Of a DNA stretch of 10,659 bases, positions 1-6,269 are shown in pieces (the first letter of the stretch is position 1; every line of letters begins with the position of its first letter). This DNA is from an uncultured Eubacteriales bacterium (GTDB lineage: Bacteria > Bacillota > Clostridia > Christensenellales > Borkfalkiaceae), in NCBI GenBank assembly GCA_900549005.1, contig URMT01000056.1:1-10659 (forward strand). The letters run 5' to 3'. The notes under the pieces were generated by a model, which saw only the letters and a program-made list of their open reading frames with translations, had not been told where the DNA came from and did no database searches. The translations under genes were made by a program, and so were the position numbers.

Positions 1-35
1 TTTGCCGCGCGCCTTTAAAAAAGGCGCGCGGCAAA
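1..35. terminator. Perfect GC-rich inverted repeat at the left edge, terminator-like
   Basis: Bases 1-16 are perfectly complementary to 20-35, with a three-A loop. The outer ends are TTT and AAA and the core is GC-rich, the same style as the other terminators here. On the + strand the hairpin is followed by ATGCTTTG, which is a poor U-tract. It may act on a minus-strand transcript whose U-tract lies outside the window, or as the end of an off-window gene. The promoter of the next gene starts immediately behind it at 39. Confidence 0.55.
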
Positions 36-38
36 TGC

Positions 39-67
39 TTTGCAGGGACAAAGATTAGTGATATAAT
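39..67 (+). promoter_or_regulatory. Extended -10 promoter for a probably leaderless gene
   Basis: A -35-like TTTGCA (39-44), a 17-bp spacer and an exact TATAAT (62-67) are preceded by TG at 59-60, giving the extended -10 form TGnTATAAT. Counting seven bases past the -10 puts the transcription start at about 74, the A of the ATG. There is no room for a ribosome binding site between promoter and start codon. Confidence 0.75.
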
Positions 68-73
68 GTACTT

Positions 74-406
74 ATGAAAAAAAGTCTGCTAAAAAAACTC
101 AATTCGGCCCCCACGGCGGAGGGCGTTGAAAGGGCCGTGCTGGCCGCGGGATATGCGCCGTTTGAAGAGGGCGACATAGAGGGCCTTACGCTGATGACGA
201 TATTCAAGGCGAAAGAGAGGCACACGGCAAGGCGGAAAAAAGAGGACGGCTTTTACGTAAAGTTGCAGTCCTTCACCTCGCCCGAAGGCGCCGAAGATTG
301 CGACTTTGTGGCCCTGAGCAAAGATATAAAGCGGGCAAAGCGCGGCGAGGACGGCAAAAAGTTCGAGCCCGTTGAATGCAGAATTTATGCAAAACGCGGC
401 CTTTAA
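74..406 (+). CDS. Small protein of unknown function, probably translated from a leaderless mRNA
   Basis: This 110-residue protein is not recognised. It is soluble, strongly charged and lysine-rich (MKKSLLKKLN start, KRAKRGEDGKK near the end), with no membrane segment, signal peptide or cysteine motif; its single cysteines lie near residues 76 and 102. The start is fixed by an in-frame TGA at 59-61, just 13 bases upstream, and no alternative start occurs before residue 41. The predicted transcription start falls on the ATG itself, and no Shine-Dalgarno sequence is visible. A strong terminator begins 18 bases after the stop, so the gene is a single-gene transcript, with the neighbouring HAD gene converging on it. 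The strong promoter and clean terminator argue that it is real and well expressed. Function cannot be inferred from context. Confidence 0.8.
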   Translation: MKKSLLKKLNSAPTAEGVERAVLAAGYAPFEEGDIEGLTLMTIFKAKERHTARRKKEDGFYVKLQSFTSPEGAEDCDFVALSKDIKRAKRGEDGKKFEPVECRIYAKRGL

Positions 407-423
407 ATAAAATTACTGCGAAC

Positions 424-464
424 GGGGCGGCAGATTGAATTTCAATCTGCCGCCCCTGTTTTTT
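424..464 (+). terminator. Rho-independent terminator of the leaderless gene
   Basis: A 14-bp GC-rich stem (424-437 with 443-456, extendable into the loop by A-T pairs) is followed by TGTTTTTT. It lies 18 bases after the stop at 406. On the minus strand the hairpin is followed by GTTCGC, so it works mainly for the + strand. Confidence 0.92.
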
Positions 465-481
465 GTAATTACCCGGCATAT

Positions 482-500
482 ATGCCGCAACGAGCGGCAT
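482..500. terminator. Short hairpin, possible weak terminator of the HAD gene
   Basis: Bases 482-488 (ATGCCGC) pair with 494-500 around a five-base loop. On the minus strand the hairpin is followed by ATATATG, and on the + strand by TTTG. It is the only stem seen downstream of the HAD gene before the + strand terminator at 424-464, so it may end that transcript. The U-tract is weak on both strands. Confidence 0.35.
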
Positions 501-576
501 TTTGCGCGCTTTTAATATTACTTATATATGCTCTTATGCTCTGCGCGTACGCCGCGACTTTAAATTTTGAAAGCTA

Positions 577-1239
577 TTAAATCTTGCAGATATTTTTAAG
601 CACGCGTTCGGTCGGCAGAAGGCTTTCGAAATACACTTTGCAATACTTTTTCAGCTCGTCCTGGTCGTTGCCGCCGCCGATATCCTTTACGCCCGCCACG
701 TTGAAGCCCGCCGCTGCGGCAGTGCGCGCGGCGTGAGGGGAATCTTCAAACACCCAGCTTTTTGCCTTACGGGCGCCCATAAGGCGCAGAGCCGCCTCGT
801 ACACGTCGGCGCCGTCGCGCTTGCCCACGCCCACCTCCGAACAGGTGAAAATACCCATAAAGTACTTATCCATATTCAGCCGCCTGAGGCCACCCTCCAC
901 CAGATACCTGTCGGTTGCCGTGGCAATAGTCATAGGAACGCCGCGCCTTTTAAGCTCTTCAAGCAGCTCTACCGCCCCCTCTTTGGGCTGTATGTAAGAA
1001 AAATACGCCTCCTCCATCACTCCGTTTATGCCGCGCACAATCTCCTCCGCGGGAATATCGATGGAATACAGCTGCTTTACGTATTGCGCCGCGCCCAGGC
1101 TTGTCATAGTAAGAATTTTTGCCGCCATATCGGGCTGCGCCTCTATTCCGAGTTTTTTGAGGTAGACCACGCCCGCGCCGCGCCATATGCCCATAGAGTC
1201 TAAAAGCGTGCCGTCGAGGTCGAAAACAATACCGTCCAT
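577..1239 (-). CDS. HAD-superfamily phosphatase, beta-phosphoglucomutase-like (subfamily IA)
   Basis: The 220-residue protein is a full-length haloacid dehalogenase hydrolase. Motif I is FDLDGT, with nucleophile Asp7 and acid/base Asp9. A helical cap follows at about 17-85. Motif II is in TIATATD (Thr107), the motif III lysine is Lys140 in VGVGKRDG, and motif IV is FEDSPHAARTAAAAG with Glu165 and Asp166. This resembles the beta-phosphoglucomutase and sugar-phosphatase branch; the substrate cannot be read from sequence. The frame stays open far upstream, to a possible start near 1554. The ATG at 1237-1239 is chosen because AAAAGGAAAGG lies just before it, because the family's N-terminus begins exactly there, and because the upstream extension would translate the hairpins at 1421-1482. 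The enzyme is probably a cytosolic phosphatase of small phosphorylated metabolites. Its 260-bp leader has several inverted repeats. Confidence 0.9.
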   Translation of the reverse strand: MDGIVFDLDGTLLDSMGIWRGAGVVYLKKLGIEAQPDMAAKILTMTSLGAAQYVKQLYSIDIPAEEIVRGINGVMEEAYFSYIQPKEGAVELLEELKRRGVPMTIATATDRYLVEGGLRRLNMDKYFMGIFTCSEVGVGKRDGADVYEAALRLMGARKAKSWVFEDSPHAARTAAAAGFNVAGVKDIGGGNDQDELKKYCKVYFESLLPTERVLKNICKI

Positions 1240-1329
1240 ACACCTTTCCTTTTCAGTCAAATTGCCGTTTGTTGCGCCATATGTGCGGGGCAAATGCAAA
1301 AACCTGCGCTCGCGCGCCGCAAAAGGGCA

Positions 1330-1359
1330 ATTATAAAATAACTTTTTTCTGCCATATAA
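1330..1359 (-). promoter_or_regulatory. Possible promoter of the HAD phosphatase gene
   Basis: Reading the minus strand, an exact TATAAT lies at 1335-1330, with a poor -35 (TTATAT, 1359-1354) 18 bp upstream. The transcript would start near 1322 with a leader of about 80 nt. The exact -10 supports the call and the weak -35 limits it. A + strand TATAAT (1355-1360) overlaps this -35, so the two could be back-to-back promoters. Confidence 0.35.
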
Positions 1360-1404
1360 TTTTACCTTATTTGCGTGCACATTTACAAGCAAACTAAGGT
1401 AAAA
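1360..1404. repeat. Inverted repeat with 15-bp arms between the HAD and XRE genes
   Basis: TTTTACCTTA (1360-1369) is complementary to 1395-1404, and the adjoining TTTGC (1370-1374) pairs with GCAAA (1389-1393). Only C1394 is unpaired, leaving a 14-nt loop. It has no U-tract and is AT-rich, so it is not a terminator. It could be an operator, an RNA stem in the HAD leader, or part of a small RNA ending at 1460. Confidence 0.6.
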
Positions 1405-1420
1405 ATATCGTAAAATTTCA

Positions 1421-1460
1421 GCGGCGGCACGCGCAGAAAGCGCGTGCCGCCGCCTTTTTT
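1421..1460 (+). terminator. Strong hairpin with a + strand U-tract, possible terminator of a small RNA
   Basis: A perfect 14-bp stem (1421-1434 with 1440-1453) with loop AGAAA is followed on the + strand by CTTTTTT. On the minus strand it is followed by TGAAATTTTACG, a broken U-tract. It is the only strong stem close behind the minus-strand XRE gene, so it may terminate that operon inefficiently. Its form fits a + strand transcript, yet no + gene precedes it. Confidence 0.65.
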
Positions 1461-1488
1461 CGGGCGCATTGACCTGCGCCCGATATTT
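1461..1488 (+). terminator. Second hairpin in tandem, U-rich on the + strand
   Basis: CGGGCGCA (1461-1468) pairs with TGCGCCCG (1475-1482) around a six-base loop and is followed by ATATTTT on the + strand. On the minus strand it is followed by AAAAAAGG, so it is not a minus terminator by itself. It directly follows the hairpin ending at 1460. Confidence 0.45.
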
Positions 1489-1499
1489 TAAAAAAGATA

Positions 1500-1700
1500 T
1501 CAATAATCGTCCAGCCCGAGAAGATAGTCTGCCGAAACCTGAAAATATCTGCAAATTCTTACTATCAGCTCGGTGCTCAAATCAAGACTCTCCCTCTCGT
1601 ACTTGCTTAAACTCTTCTGCGAAATATTCAGTTTTTCTGCAAGTTGTTTTTGGGTGAGCCCTTTTTCGCAACGCAGTTCACGCAGTCTTTCGCCGTACAC
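1500..1700 (-). CDS. Small XRE/Cro-type helix-turn-helix regulator
   Basis: A 66-residue protein made almost entirely of one HTH_XRE domain. The recognition unit is GLTQKQLAEKLNISQKSLSK, residues about 14-33 of this product, and the C-terminus VSADYLLGL is the family's usual last helix. It probably binds DNA as a dimer, with no sensor domain. The start is set by GGGAGG at 1714-1709, eight bases before GTG at 1700-1698. An in-frame TTG at 1706-1704 would leave only two bases after that ribosome binding site. It lies 38 bases after the ATPase stop codon on the same strand, so the two are likely co-transcribed from the ATPase promoter. It could regulate the ATPase operon or the HAD gene beyond the inverted repeat at 1360-1404. 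The target is not visible from sequence. Confidence 0.87.
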   Translation of the reverse strand: MYGERLRELRCEKGLTQKQLAEKLNISQKSLSKYERESLDLSTELIVRICRYFQVSADYLLGLDDY

Positions 1701-1708
1701 GCCCAAGC

Positions 1709-1714
1709 CCTCCC
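1709..1714 (-). promoter_or_regulatory. Ribosome binding site that decides the XRE start
   Basis: The minus strand reads GGGAGG here. The spacing is eight bases to GTG (1700-1698) but only two to TTG (1706-1704), which favours the GTG start. Confidence 0.7.
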
Positions 1715-1738
1715 GCGATTTCTTCTATGCCGCGTTTT

Positions 1739-4552
1739 TCAGCGCACGGCGGTGCGCTCTGCGTTCCTCGACTTGATTGCGTCCCAGAGTTTGCCGTATT
1801 CGGCGACGAGGAGGGGCACCAATGAAAAGGCTATAACTATAAGCCACTGCTGCCAGCCGAGGGCACCGAGGCCGAGCGCCGAGGCTACGTGCGGCACAGC
1901 CGCCACCACCGCGAACAGCGCCAGCATAACTCCGCAGCTTATATACAGCTGGGGGTTATCCTTTATGCGGTACTTATACAGCATACTGCGGCTGCGCACC
2001 GTTAAGACGTGGAGTATGGACGTCCAGCCCGTAATGAGGAACGCCATAGTCCTGCCCGCTTCGAGCGAGGGCGAGGCATCTCCGAACTGTACGTGTGTAC
2101 CGATGTAATAACCCGCCAGAGTTACTATGGCAAACACGAATATCTGCTGGATAATCACTTCCATAAGCCCGCCGCCGAAGAAACTTTCGTTACGGGAAAT
2201 GGGCTTTCGCTTCATTATGCGCTTATCCGACTCCTCTTTGGCGAGCGCAAGCCCGGGTATGCCGTCGCCCAGCACGTTGATAATGAGCAGCATAAGCGGC
2301 GTTAAGGGCAGTTCCCAGCCCATAAACTGCGCGAACAGCATAACGAGTATTTCCGATATGTTGCACACGAGCAAAAAGTATACAAGTTTGCGTATGTTCG
2401 AGAATATGTTCCTGCCCTCGGCGACGGCCTCGATTATGGTAGAGAACTTGTCGTCGGTGAGAATCATCTTGGCCGCGCTCTTGGAAACTTCGGTGCCGTT
2501 TATGCCCATCGCAACGCCCACGTCGGCGGCCTTCAACGCGGGTGCGTCGTTCACGCCGTCGCCCGTCATTGCAACTACTTCGCCGCGCGACTGCCAGGCC
2601 TTTACTATGCGAATCTTATCCTCGGGGCTCACGCGCGCGTATACCGAATAGAATTCCACGCTGTCGGCAAGCTCTTCGTCTGAAAGGGCAGAGAGCTCCT
2701 GCCCCGTAATTACGCCCTCGTTTGCGGCGATTATGCCCAGCTCTCTCGCGATTGCGCCCGCGGTTGCGGCGTGGTCGCCCGTTATCATAACGGTGCGTAT
2801 GCCCGCCGCCTTGGCCTTTGCTATCGCAGCCGCGGCCTCGGGACGGGGCGGGTCGATTATGCCAACAAACCCGCCAAACGTCAGCCCGCTCTCAACATCG
2901 GCAATGTCGGCGGGAAGGCGGTCAATCTTCTTGGAGGCGAGCGCGATTACCCTGAGCGCGTCCTTTGCGAACCCGTCGTGCACGCGTTCGAGTTCGTACA
3001 TATAGTTTCTGTCCGAGCGGTCGAAGGGCAGCCTGTCGAACGCGCCCTTGGTGAGGACGAGGTAGCCGTCTTCCAGCTCTATGACGTTTGTCATCATCTT
3101 GCGCGCCGACGAGAAAGGTATTTCCGCCACCTTCTTGTAGCGCGAGCCTAAATTCTGGTAATCTATGCCCTTTTCCATTGCGAGGCGGACTATCGCCGTC
3201 TCGGTAGGGTCGCCCATAATCTTTTGGTTGCCCTCGTCGTCGGTGCCTACCGTCGCCGCGCACGCAAGGCAGAGATTTAAAAGAAATTCGTTCTGCCCTT
3301 CGGAAAACTGCCCGCTTTCGGCGACGGGCTCGCCGCCGTACACCCACAGCCTCTTCACAGTCATCTTGTTCATAGTGAGCGTGCCCGTCTTGTCGGAGCA
3401 TATGACCGAGGTACTGCCGAGCGTTTCAACGGCCTGCATCTGCCGCACGAGCGCGTTTTTGGTTGCCATCTTCTTTGCGCCGTAAGAGAGAATGAGGGTG
3501 ACGATGAGCGCAAGCGTTTCGGGCACGGCCGCCACGGCGAGCGTGATTGCCACGAGGAGCATATCCATTATGCCCTGACCCTGTATAAGGCCCGTGACGA
3601 AGAGCACCACGGCTGACATTACCGCTATGCCCGATATTACCTTGCCCACCTTGTCGAGGCGCACCTGCAAGGTGGTCTTTTTATTCTTTGTATCGGTTAA
3701 AAAACGGGCAATTTTGCCCATTTCGGTATTCATACCCGTGGCGGTGACAACGGCGGCGGCGCCCGCCGTTACAAGACAGCCCGAGTATACGCAGTTGGCC
3801 CTGTCGCCCAGCGGGGCCTCTTCCGAAAAAGTTGCCGAGGCGTCCTTTTCTGCGGGAACGCTCTCGCCCGTGAGCGAAGATTCGTCGGCGGCAAGGCTTT
3901 CAGAACGGATGAGGCGCGCGTCGGCGGGCACCAAATCGCCCGTCTTCAACATAACCAAATCGCCCGGCACCAGCTCGGCGGGGTCGGCCTCGCGCACGCT
4001 TCCGCCGCGCACGACGCGGCATACGGGCGAAGACAGCGACGACAGCGCTTCGAGCGCGTTTTCGGCACTGCGCTCCTGCGTGACAGCGAGTATGACGTTC
4101 ATAACTATGATTGCGAACACCACGAGCGGCTCTATAAGGCTGTGAACGCCCTCCCATTCGATAATCGACATAGTAAGGCTTAAAATGCCCGCGATAATAA
4201 GTATTATTGTAGATACGTCTTTGAGCTGGGCCAATATTTGCTTTAAAAGGCCCGTCTTTTTCTGTTTTTCAAAGGCGTTTGCGCCGTAAATTCCCCTGCG
4301 CCGCGCGGCCTCTTCGTCCGTAAGGCCGAAAATGGGGTCGGCTTCGTAGGTCTTTGCCACCTCTTCGGCAGACATAAGGTAGGCCTTTGCCGCCGTCTGC
4401 ACAGCGTTTTGCGTGGCACTTTTTTCGGCTTCCTGCCCGATTGACCCCCCAATATCCCCGATTGAACGGGGCGACTGTTCTGCCTGCGCAGGCGAAACGC
4501 GCTGATTTTCTCCGCTATCGGGCGGCCCGGGAGTTCTTTTTTCTTCTTCCAT
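1739..4552 (-). CDS. Cation-transporting P-type ATPase, calcium type (PMR1/SERCA-like, P2A)
   Basis: The 937-residue membrane pump uses ATP to export a divalent cation, most likely Ca2+ and possibly Mn2+. Visible in order: a cation ATPase N-terminal domain (about 57-100), M1-M2 (110-158), actuator motif TGES (228-231), M3-M4, phosphorylation loop DKTGTLT with Asp387, nucleotide-domain KGAFD (502-506), hinge TGDGVNDAP (663-671) and M5-M10. Ion-site residues match Ca2+ pumps only partly. M4 reads PETLA (344-348) where PEGLP is usual, keeping Glu345. M5 keeps Asn731 and Glu734 (NISE). M6 reads NVLGD, keeping Asn759 and Asp763 but with Gly762 where SERCA has Thr. This suggests one ion site, as in PMR1. 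A hydrophilic extension of about 55 residues, rich in E, Q, S and P, precedes the domain. The ATG follows AAGGAG with a seven-base spacer. It heads an operon with the XRE gene. Confidence 0.93.
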   Translation of the reverse strand: MEEEKRTPGPPDSGENQRVSPAQAEQSPRSIGDIGGSIGQEAEKSATQNAVQTAAKAYLMSAEEVAKTYEADPIFGLTDEEAARRRGIYGANAFEKQKKTGLLKQILAQLKDVSTIILIIAGILSLTMSIIEWEGVHSLIEPLVVFAIIVMNVILAVTQERSAENALEALSSLSSPVCRVVRGGSVREADPAELVPGDLVMLKTGDLVPADARLIRSESLAADESSLTGESVPAEKDASATFSEEAPLGDRANCVYSGCLVTAGAAAVVTATGMNTEMGKIARFLTDTKNKKTTLQVRLDKVGKVISGIAVMSAVVLFVTGLIQGQGIMDMLLVAITLAVAAVPETLALIVTLILSYGAKKMATKNALVRQMQAVETLGSTSVICSDKTGTLTMNKMTVKRLWVYGGEPVAESGQFSEGQNEFLLNLCLACAATVGTDDEGNQKIMGDPTETAIVRLAMEKGIDYQNLGSRYKKVAEIPFSSARKMMTNVIELEDGYLVLTKGAFDRLPFDRSDRNYMYELERVHDGFAKDALRVIALASKKIDRLPADIADVESGLTFGGFVGIIDPPRPEAAAAIAKAKAAGIRTVMITGDHAATAGAIARELGIIAANEGVITGQELSALSDEELADSVEFYSVYARVSPEDKIRIVKAWQSRGEVVAMTGDGVNDAPALKAADVGVAMGINGTEVSKSAAKMILTDDKFSTIIEAVAEGRNIFSNIRKLVYFLLVCNISEILVMLFAQFMGWELPLTPLMLLIINVLGDGIPGLALAKEESDKRIMKRKPISRNESFFGGGLMEVIIQQIFVFAIVTLAGYYIGTHVQFGDASPSLEAGRTMAFLITGWTSILHVLTVRSRSMLYKYRIKDNPQLYISCGVMLALFAVVAAVPHVASALGLGALGWQQWLIVIAFSLVPLLVAEYGKLWDAIKSRNAERTAVR

Positions 4553-4576
4553 TTTTACGCTCCTTGCCGTTATTTT

Positions 4577-4622
4577 GCGGAATTTTAATTAAAAACAATA
4601 AAGTAAATAAAAAATATTCCGC
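4577..4622 (-). promoter_or_regulatory. Leader stem that would pair the 5' end of the ATPase mRNA
   Basis: GCGGAAT (4577-4583) is complementary to 4616-4622, and extra A-U pairs continue past a bulged T4615. The predicted transcription start is about 4620, so the first bases of the mRNA would be sequestered in this stem. The loop is very AU-rich, and the stem ends 11 bases before the ribosome binding site at 4565-4560. Confidence 0.5.
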
Positions 4623-4626
4623 ATAT

Positions 4627-4655
4627 ATTATACAATATCCTGTGTGAAAATTCAA
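4627..4655 (-). promoter_or_regulatory. Promoter of the ATPase-XRE operon
   Basis: On the minus strand, -35 TTGAAT (4655-4650), a 17-bp spacer and an exact TATAAT (4632-4627) are seen. Transcription should start near 4620, giving a leader of about 68 nt. It lies just after the terminator of the upstream methyltransferase gene, so the operon is independent of it. Confidence 0.8.
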
Positions 4656-4666
4656 TGGCGAACGTG

Positions 4667-4707
4667 AAAAAAGCCCCGGTAAAATGTTTTGCAAACAATA
4701 CCGGGGC
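4667..4707 (-). terminator. Rho-independent terminator of the rRNA methyltransferase gene
   Basis: A 9-bp GC-rich stem (4673-4681 with 4699-4707), with a further small GTTT/AAAC stem inside the loop, is followed on the minus strand by TTTTTT (4672-4667). It lies 60 bases after the stop at 4767. Confidence 0.92.
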
Positions 4708-4766
4708 ATAAATTTTATTCAATTTGCGGCTTTAATTGCGGCATATATGCAGGGCAATTTCACATT

Positions 4767-6161
4767 TCATCTTTTTTGCAACACTACCATAGTCTCGACG
4801 TGCTTTGTCTGGGGGAACATATCGTAGGGCTGTATGTACGATATGCGATAGGCGCTAGTTGAGGCATAGTCGGGGGTCTTTTTTAAAACGCCGCCCTCAT
4901 CTTTGAGCGAGCCGAGAAGAAGCCCTAAGTCGCGCGCAAGCGTTGCGGGGTTGCAGGACACGAGTATGACTTTATCTGCCCCGCAGCCTTTTATCGCCTC
5001 GGTGACGGAACGCTCCATACCCTTTCTGGGCGGGTCGCACACGATTACCCTGTTCATTCCGCGGGTGCGCGCAAACACGCCCGCAAGCTCGCCTTCGACC
5101 GTGCCGCATACGTTGAACATCTGCCCCGAGAGGCCGTTCAGCTCCATCAGCTCATCGGCACAGGCAGAGGCCTCCTGCACTACCTCTATTCCGTACGCTG
5201 CGCCGCAGGCGCGCGCAAGAAGGGCGGTGAGCATTCCGCCGCCGCTGTATAAATCTATCGCCACGTTGCCGCTCCCGGCCGCCTCGCGCACAATCGCCGA
5301 ATACAGCTCGGAGCGCACTCCGTCGTTAACCTGCAAAAAGGTGTTGGCGCCCGCGCGGAATTTTATGCCCATATCTTCGGCCTCGAAAAAACCGTCGCCG
5401 CTCACCGTGTGCCACTCTTTGCCGAACACGGCGTTGCCCGTGGAGGAATTGACGTTTAAAAGAAGGGTGACTTCGCCCAGCGCACCCGAAAGCAACCGCG
5501 CAAGCGGAGCGCAGTCCACGTACTTAGCTGCGACGAGCGCCGCTATGAACCTGCCGCCCACCTCGCGCACGGCAATTCTGCGGAGGTCGCCTTTACGGGT
5601 GGTCTCGTCGTACCCAGAAAGGCCGCAGTTTTGCATAAATTCTTTGACGGCCGATATTACGGCGGCACACCAGGGGGCCTGGATGGGGCAGTCGTCCGCG
5701 CATACTATGCGGTGACTGCGCGGGGCGTAAAAGCCGATTGCCGCACTGCCGCCCTCGCCCGCACCTATCGGAAGCACCAGCTTGTTGCGGTAGCGGTATT
5801 GCAGGCTGCTGCCGATGGCAGGGCGCATGTCGCAGTCTATGCCCGCAATTTTTTTGAGCGTGTTCTTTACCAGGCCCGTTTTCAGCTCCCTTTGCGCCGC
5901 GTAAGACATATGCTGCAACTGGCAGCCGCCGCACCTGCCGAACACGGGGCAGAGAGGAACGACGCGCACGGGCGAAGGCGAGAGCACGCGCAGAAGTTTG
6001 CCGTATGCCACGCCGCCCTTTACCGAAAGTATTTTTATTTCAGCCTCTTCGCCCTCTATCGCGCCGGGGACGAACACGGGCGTGCCGCTATGAACGAACA
6101 CCGCCTCACCATCGCTGCCATAGCCGCCCGCGACGGCAGTTATAATATCGTTTTTCTGCAT
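4767..6161 (-). CDS. rlmD: 23S rRNA (uracil-C5)-methyltransferase, RlmD/RlmCD (RumA) family
   Basis: This 464-residue SAM-dependent enzyme makes 5-methyluridine in 23S rRNA. Gram-positive members often act as RlmCD on both U747 and U1939 (E. coli numbering). An N-terminal TRAM RNA-binding domain spans about 1-62. A [4Fe-4S] site is formed by Cys71, Cys77, Cys80 (CPVFGRCGGC) and Cys158. The Rossmann part has FLQVN (275-279), the SAM loop AIDLYSGGGM (301-310), CDPPRKG (375-381), catalytic Cys403 in VSCNPATLARDL, and the general-base Glu456 in HVETMVVL. All key residues are present. The ATG at 6161-6159 begins just before the TRAM domain. A GTG nine codons upstream lies inside the hairpin at 6172-6204 and has no ribosome binding site. 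For the ATG, the nearest GGAGGG is 14 bases away, also inside that hairpin. Which of the two sites it methylates cannot be told. Confidence 0.93.
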   Translation of the reverse strand: MQKNDIITAVAGGYGSDGEAVFVHSGTPVFVPGAIEGEEAEIKILSVKGGVAYGKLLRVLSPSPVRVVPLCPVFGRCGGCQLQHMSYAAQRELKTGLVKNTLKKIAGIDCDMRPAIGSSLQYRYRNKLVLPIGAGEGGSAAIGFYAPRSHRIVCADDCPIQAPWCAAVISAVKEFMQNCGLSGYDETTRKGDLRRIAVREVGGRFIAALVAAKYVDCAPLARLLSGALGEVTLLLNVNSSTGNAVFGKEWHTVSGDGFFEAEDMGIKFRAGANTFLQVNDGVRSELYSAIVREAAGSGNVAIDLYSGGGMLTALLARACGAAYGIEVVQEASACADELMELNGLSGQMFNVCGTVEGELAGVFARTRGMNRVIVCDPPRKGMERSVTEAIKGCGADKVILVSCNPATLARDLGLLLGSLKDEGGVLKKTPDYASTSAYRISYIQPYDMFPQTKHVETMVVLQKR

Positions 6162-6165
6162 AAAT

Positions 6166-6204
6166 AAAAAAGCCGCCCTCCGCGGCACCGCCGCGGAGGG
6201 CGGC
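6166..6204 (-). terminator. Terminator of the trpS operon abutting the rlmD start codon
   Basis: A perfect 14-bp GC-rich stem (6172-6185 with 6191-6204) with a five-base loop is followed on the minus strand by TTTTTTATTT and then, with no gap, the ATG of rlmD at 6161. It lies 65 bases after the stop of the membrane protein gene, so it can end the trpS operon. The only GGAGG near the rlmD start is buried in its 3' arm. Confidence 0.88.
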
Positions 6205-6269
6205 GCCTTAAATTACCCTTTTAAACCCGTTAATTCGGGCATATTGCCGCCGCAATCAAGTAAAAAAAT

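Noticed and set aside
733..1203. + strand open frame opposite the HAD gene
   Set aside because: It is a mirror of the HAD coding sequence, with no plausible domain or start signal.
1240..1554. N-terminal extension of the HAD protein by 105 residues
   Set aside because: It would translate the inverted repeats and terminator-like hairpins and overlap the XRE gene. A good ribosome binding site and the family's normal N-terminus lie at 1239.
4553..4672. yybP-ykoY manganese riboswitch upstream of the P-type ATPase
   Set aside because: The leader from the mapped-by-eye promoter is only about 68 nt and lacks the conserved GC-rich helices of that riboswitch.
4903..5715. Long + strand open frame opposite rlmD
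   Set aside because: It is antisense to an enzyme with all catalytic motifs, and its product is a Ser/Pro/Ala-rich string with no domain.
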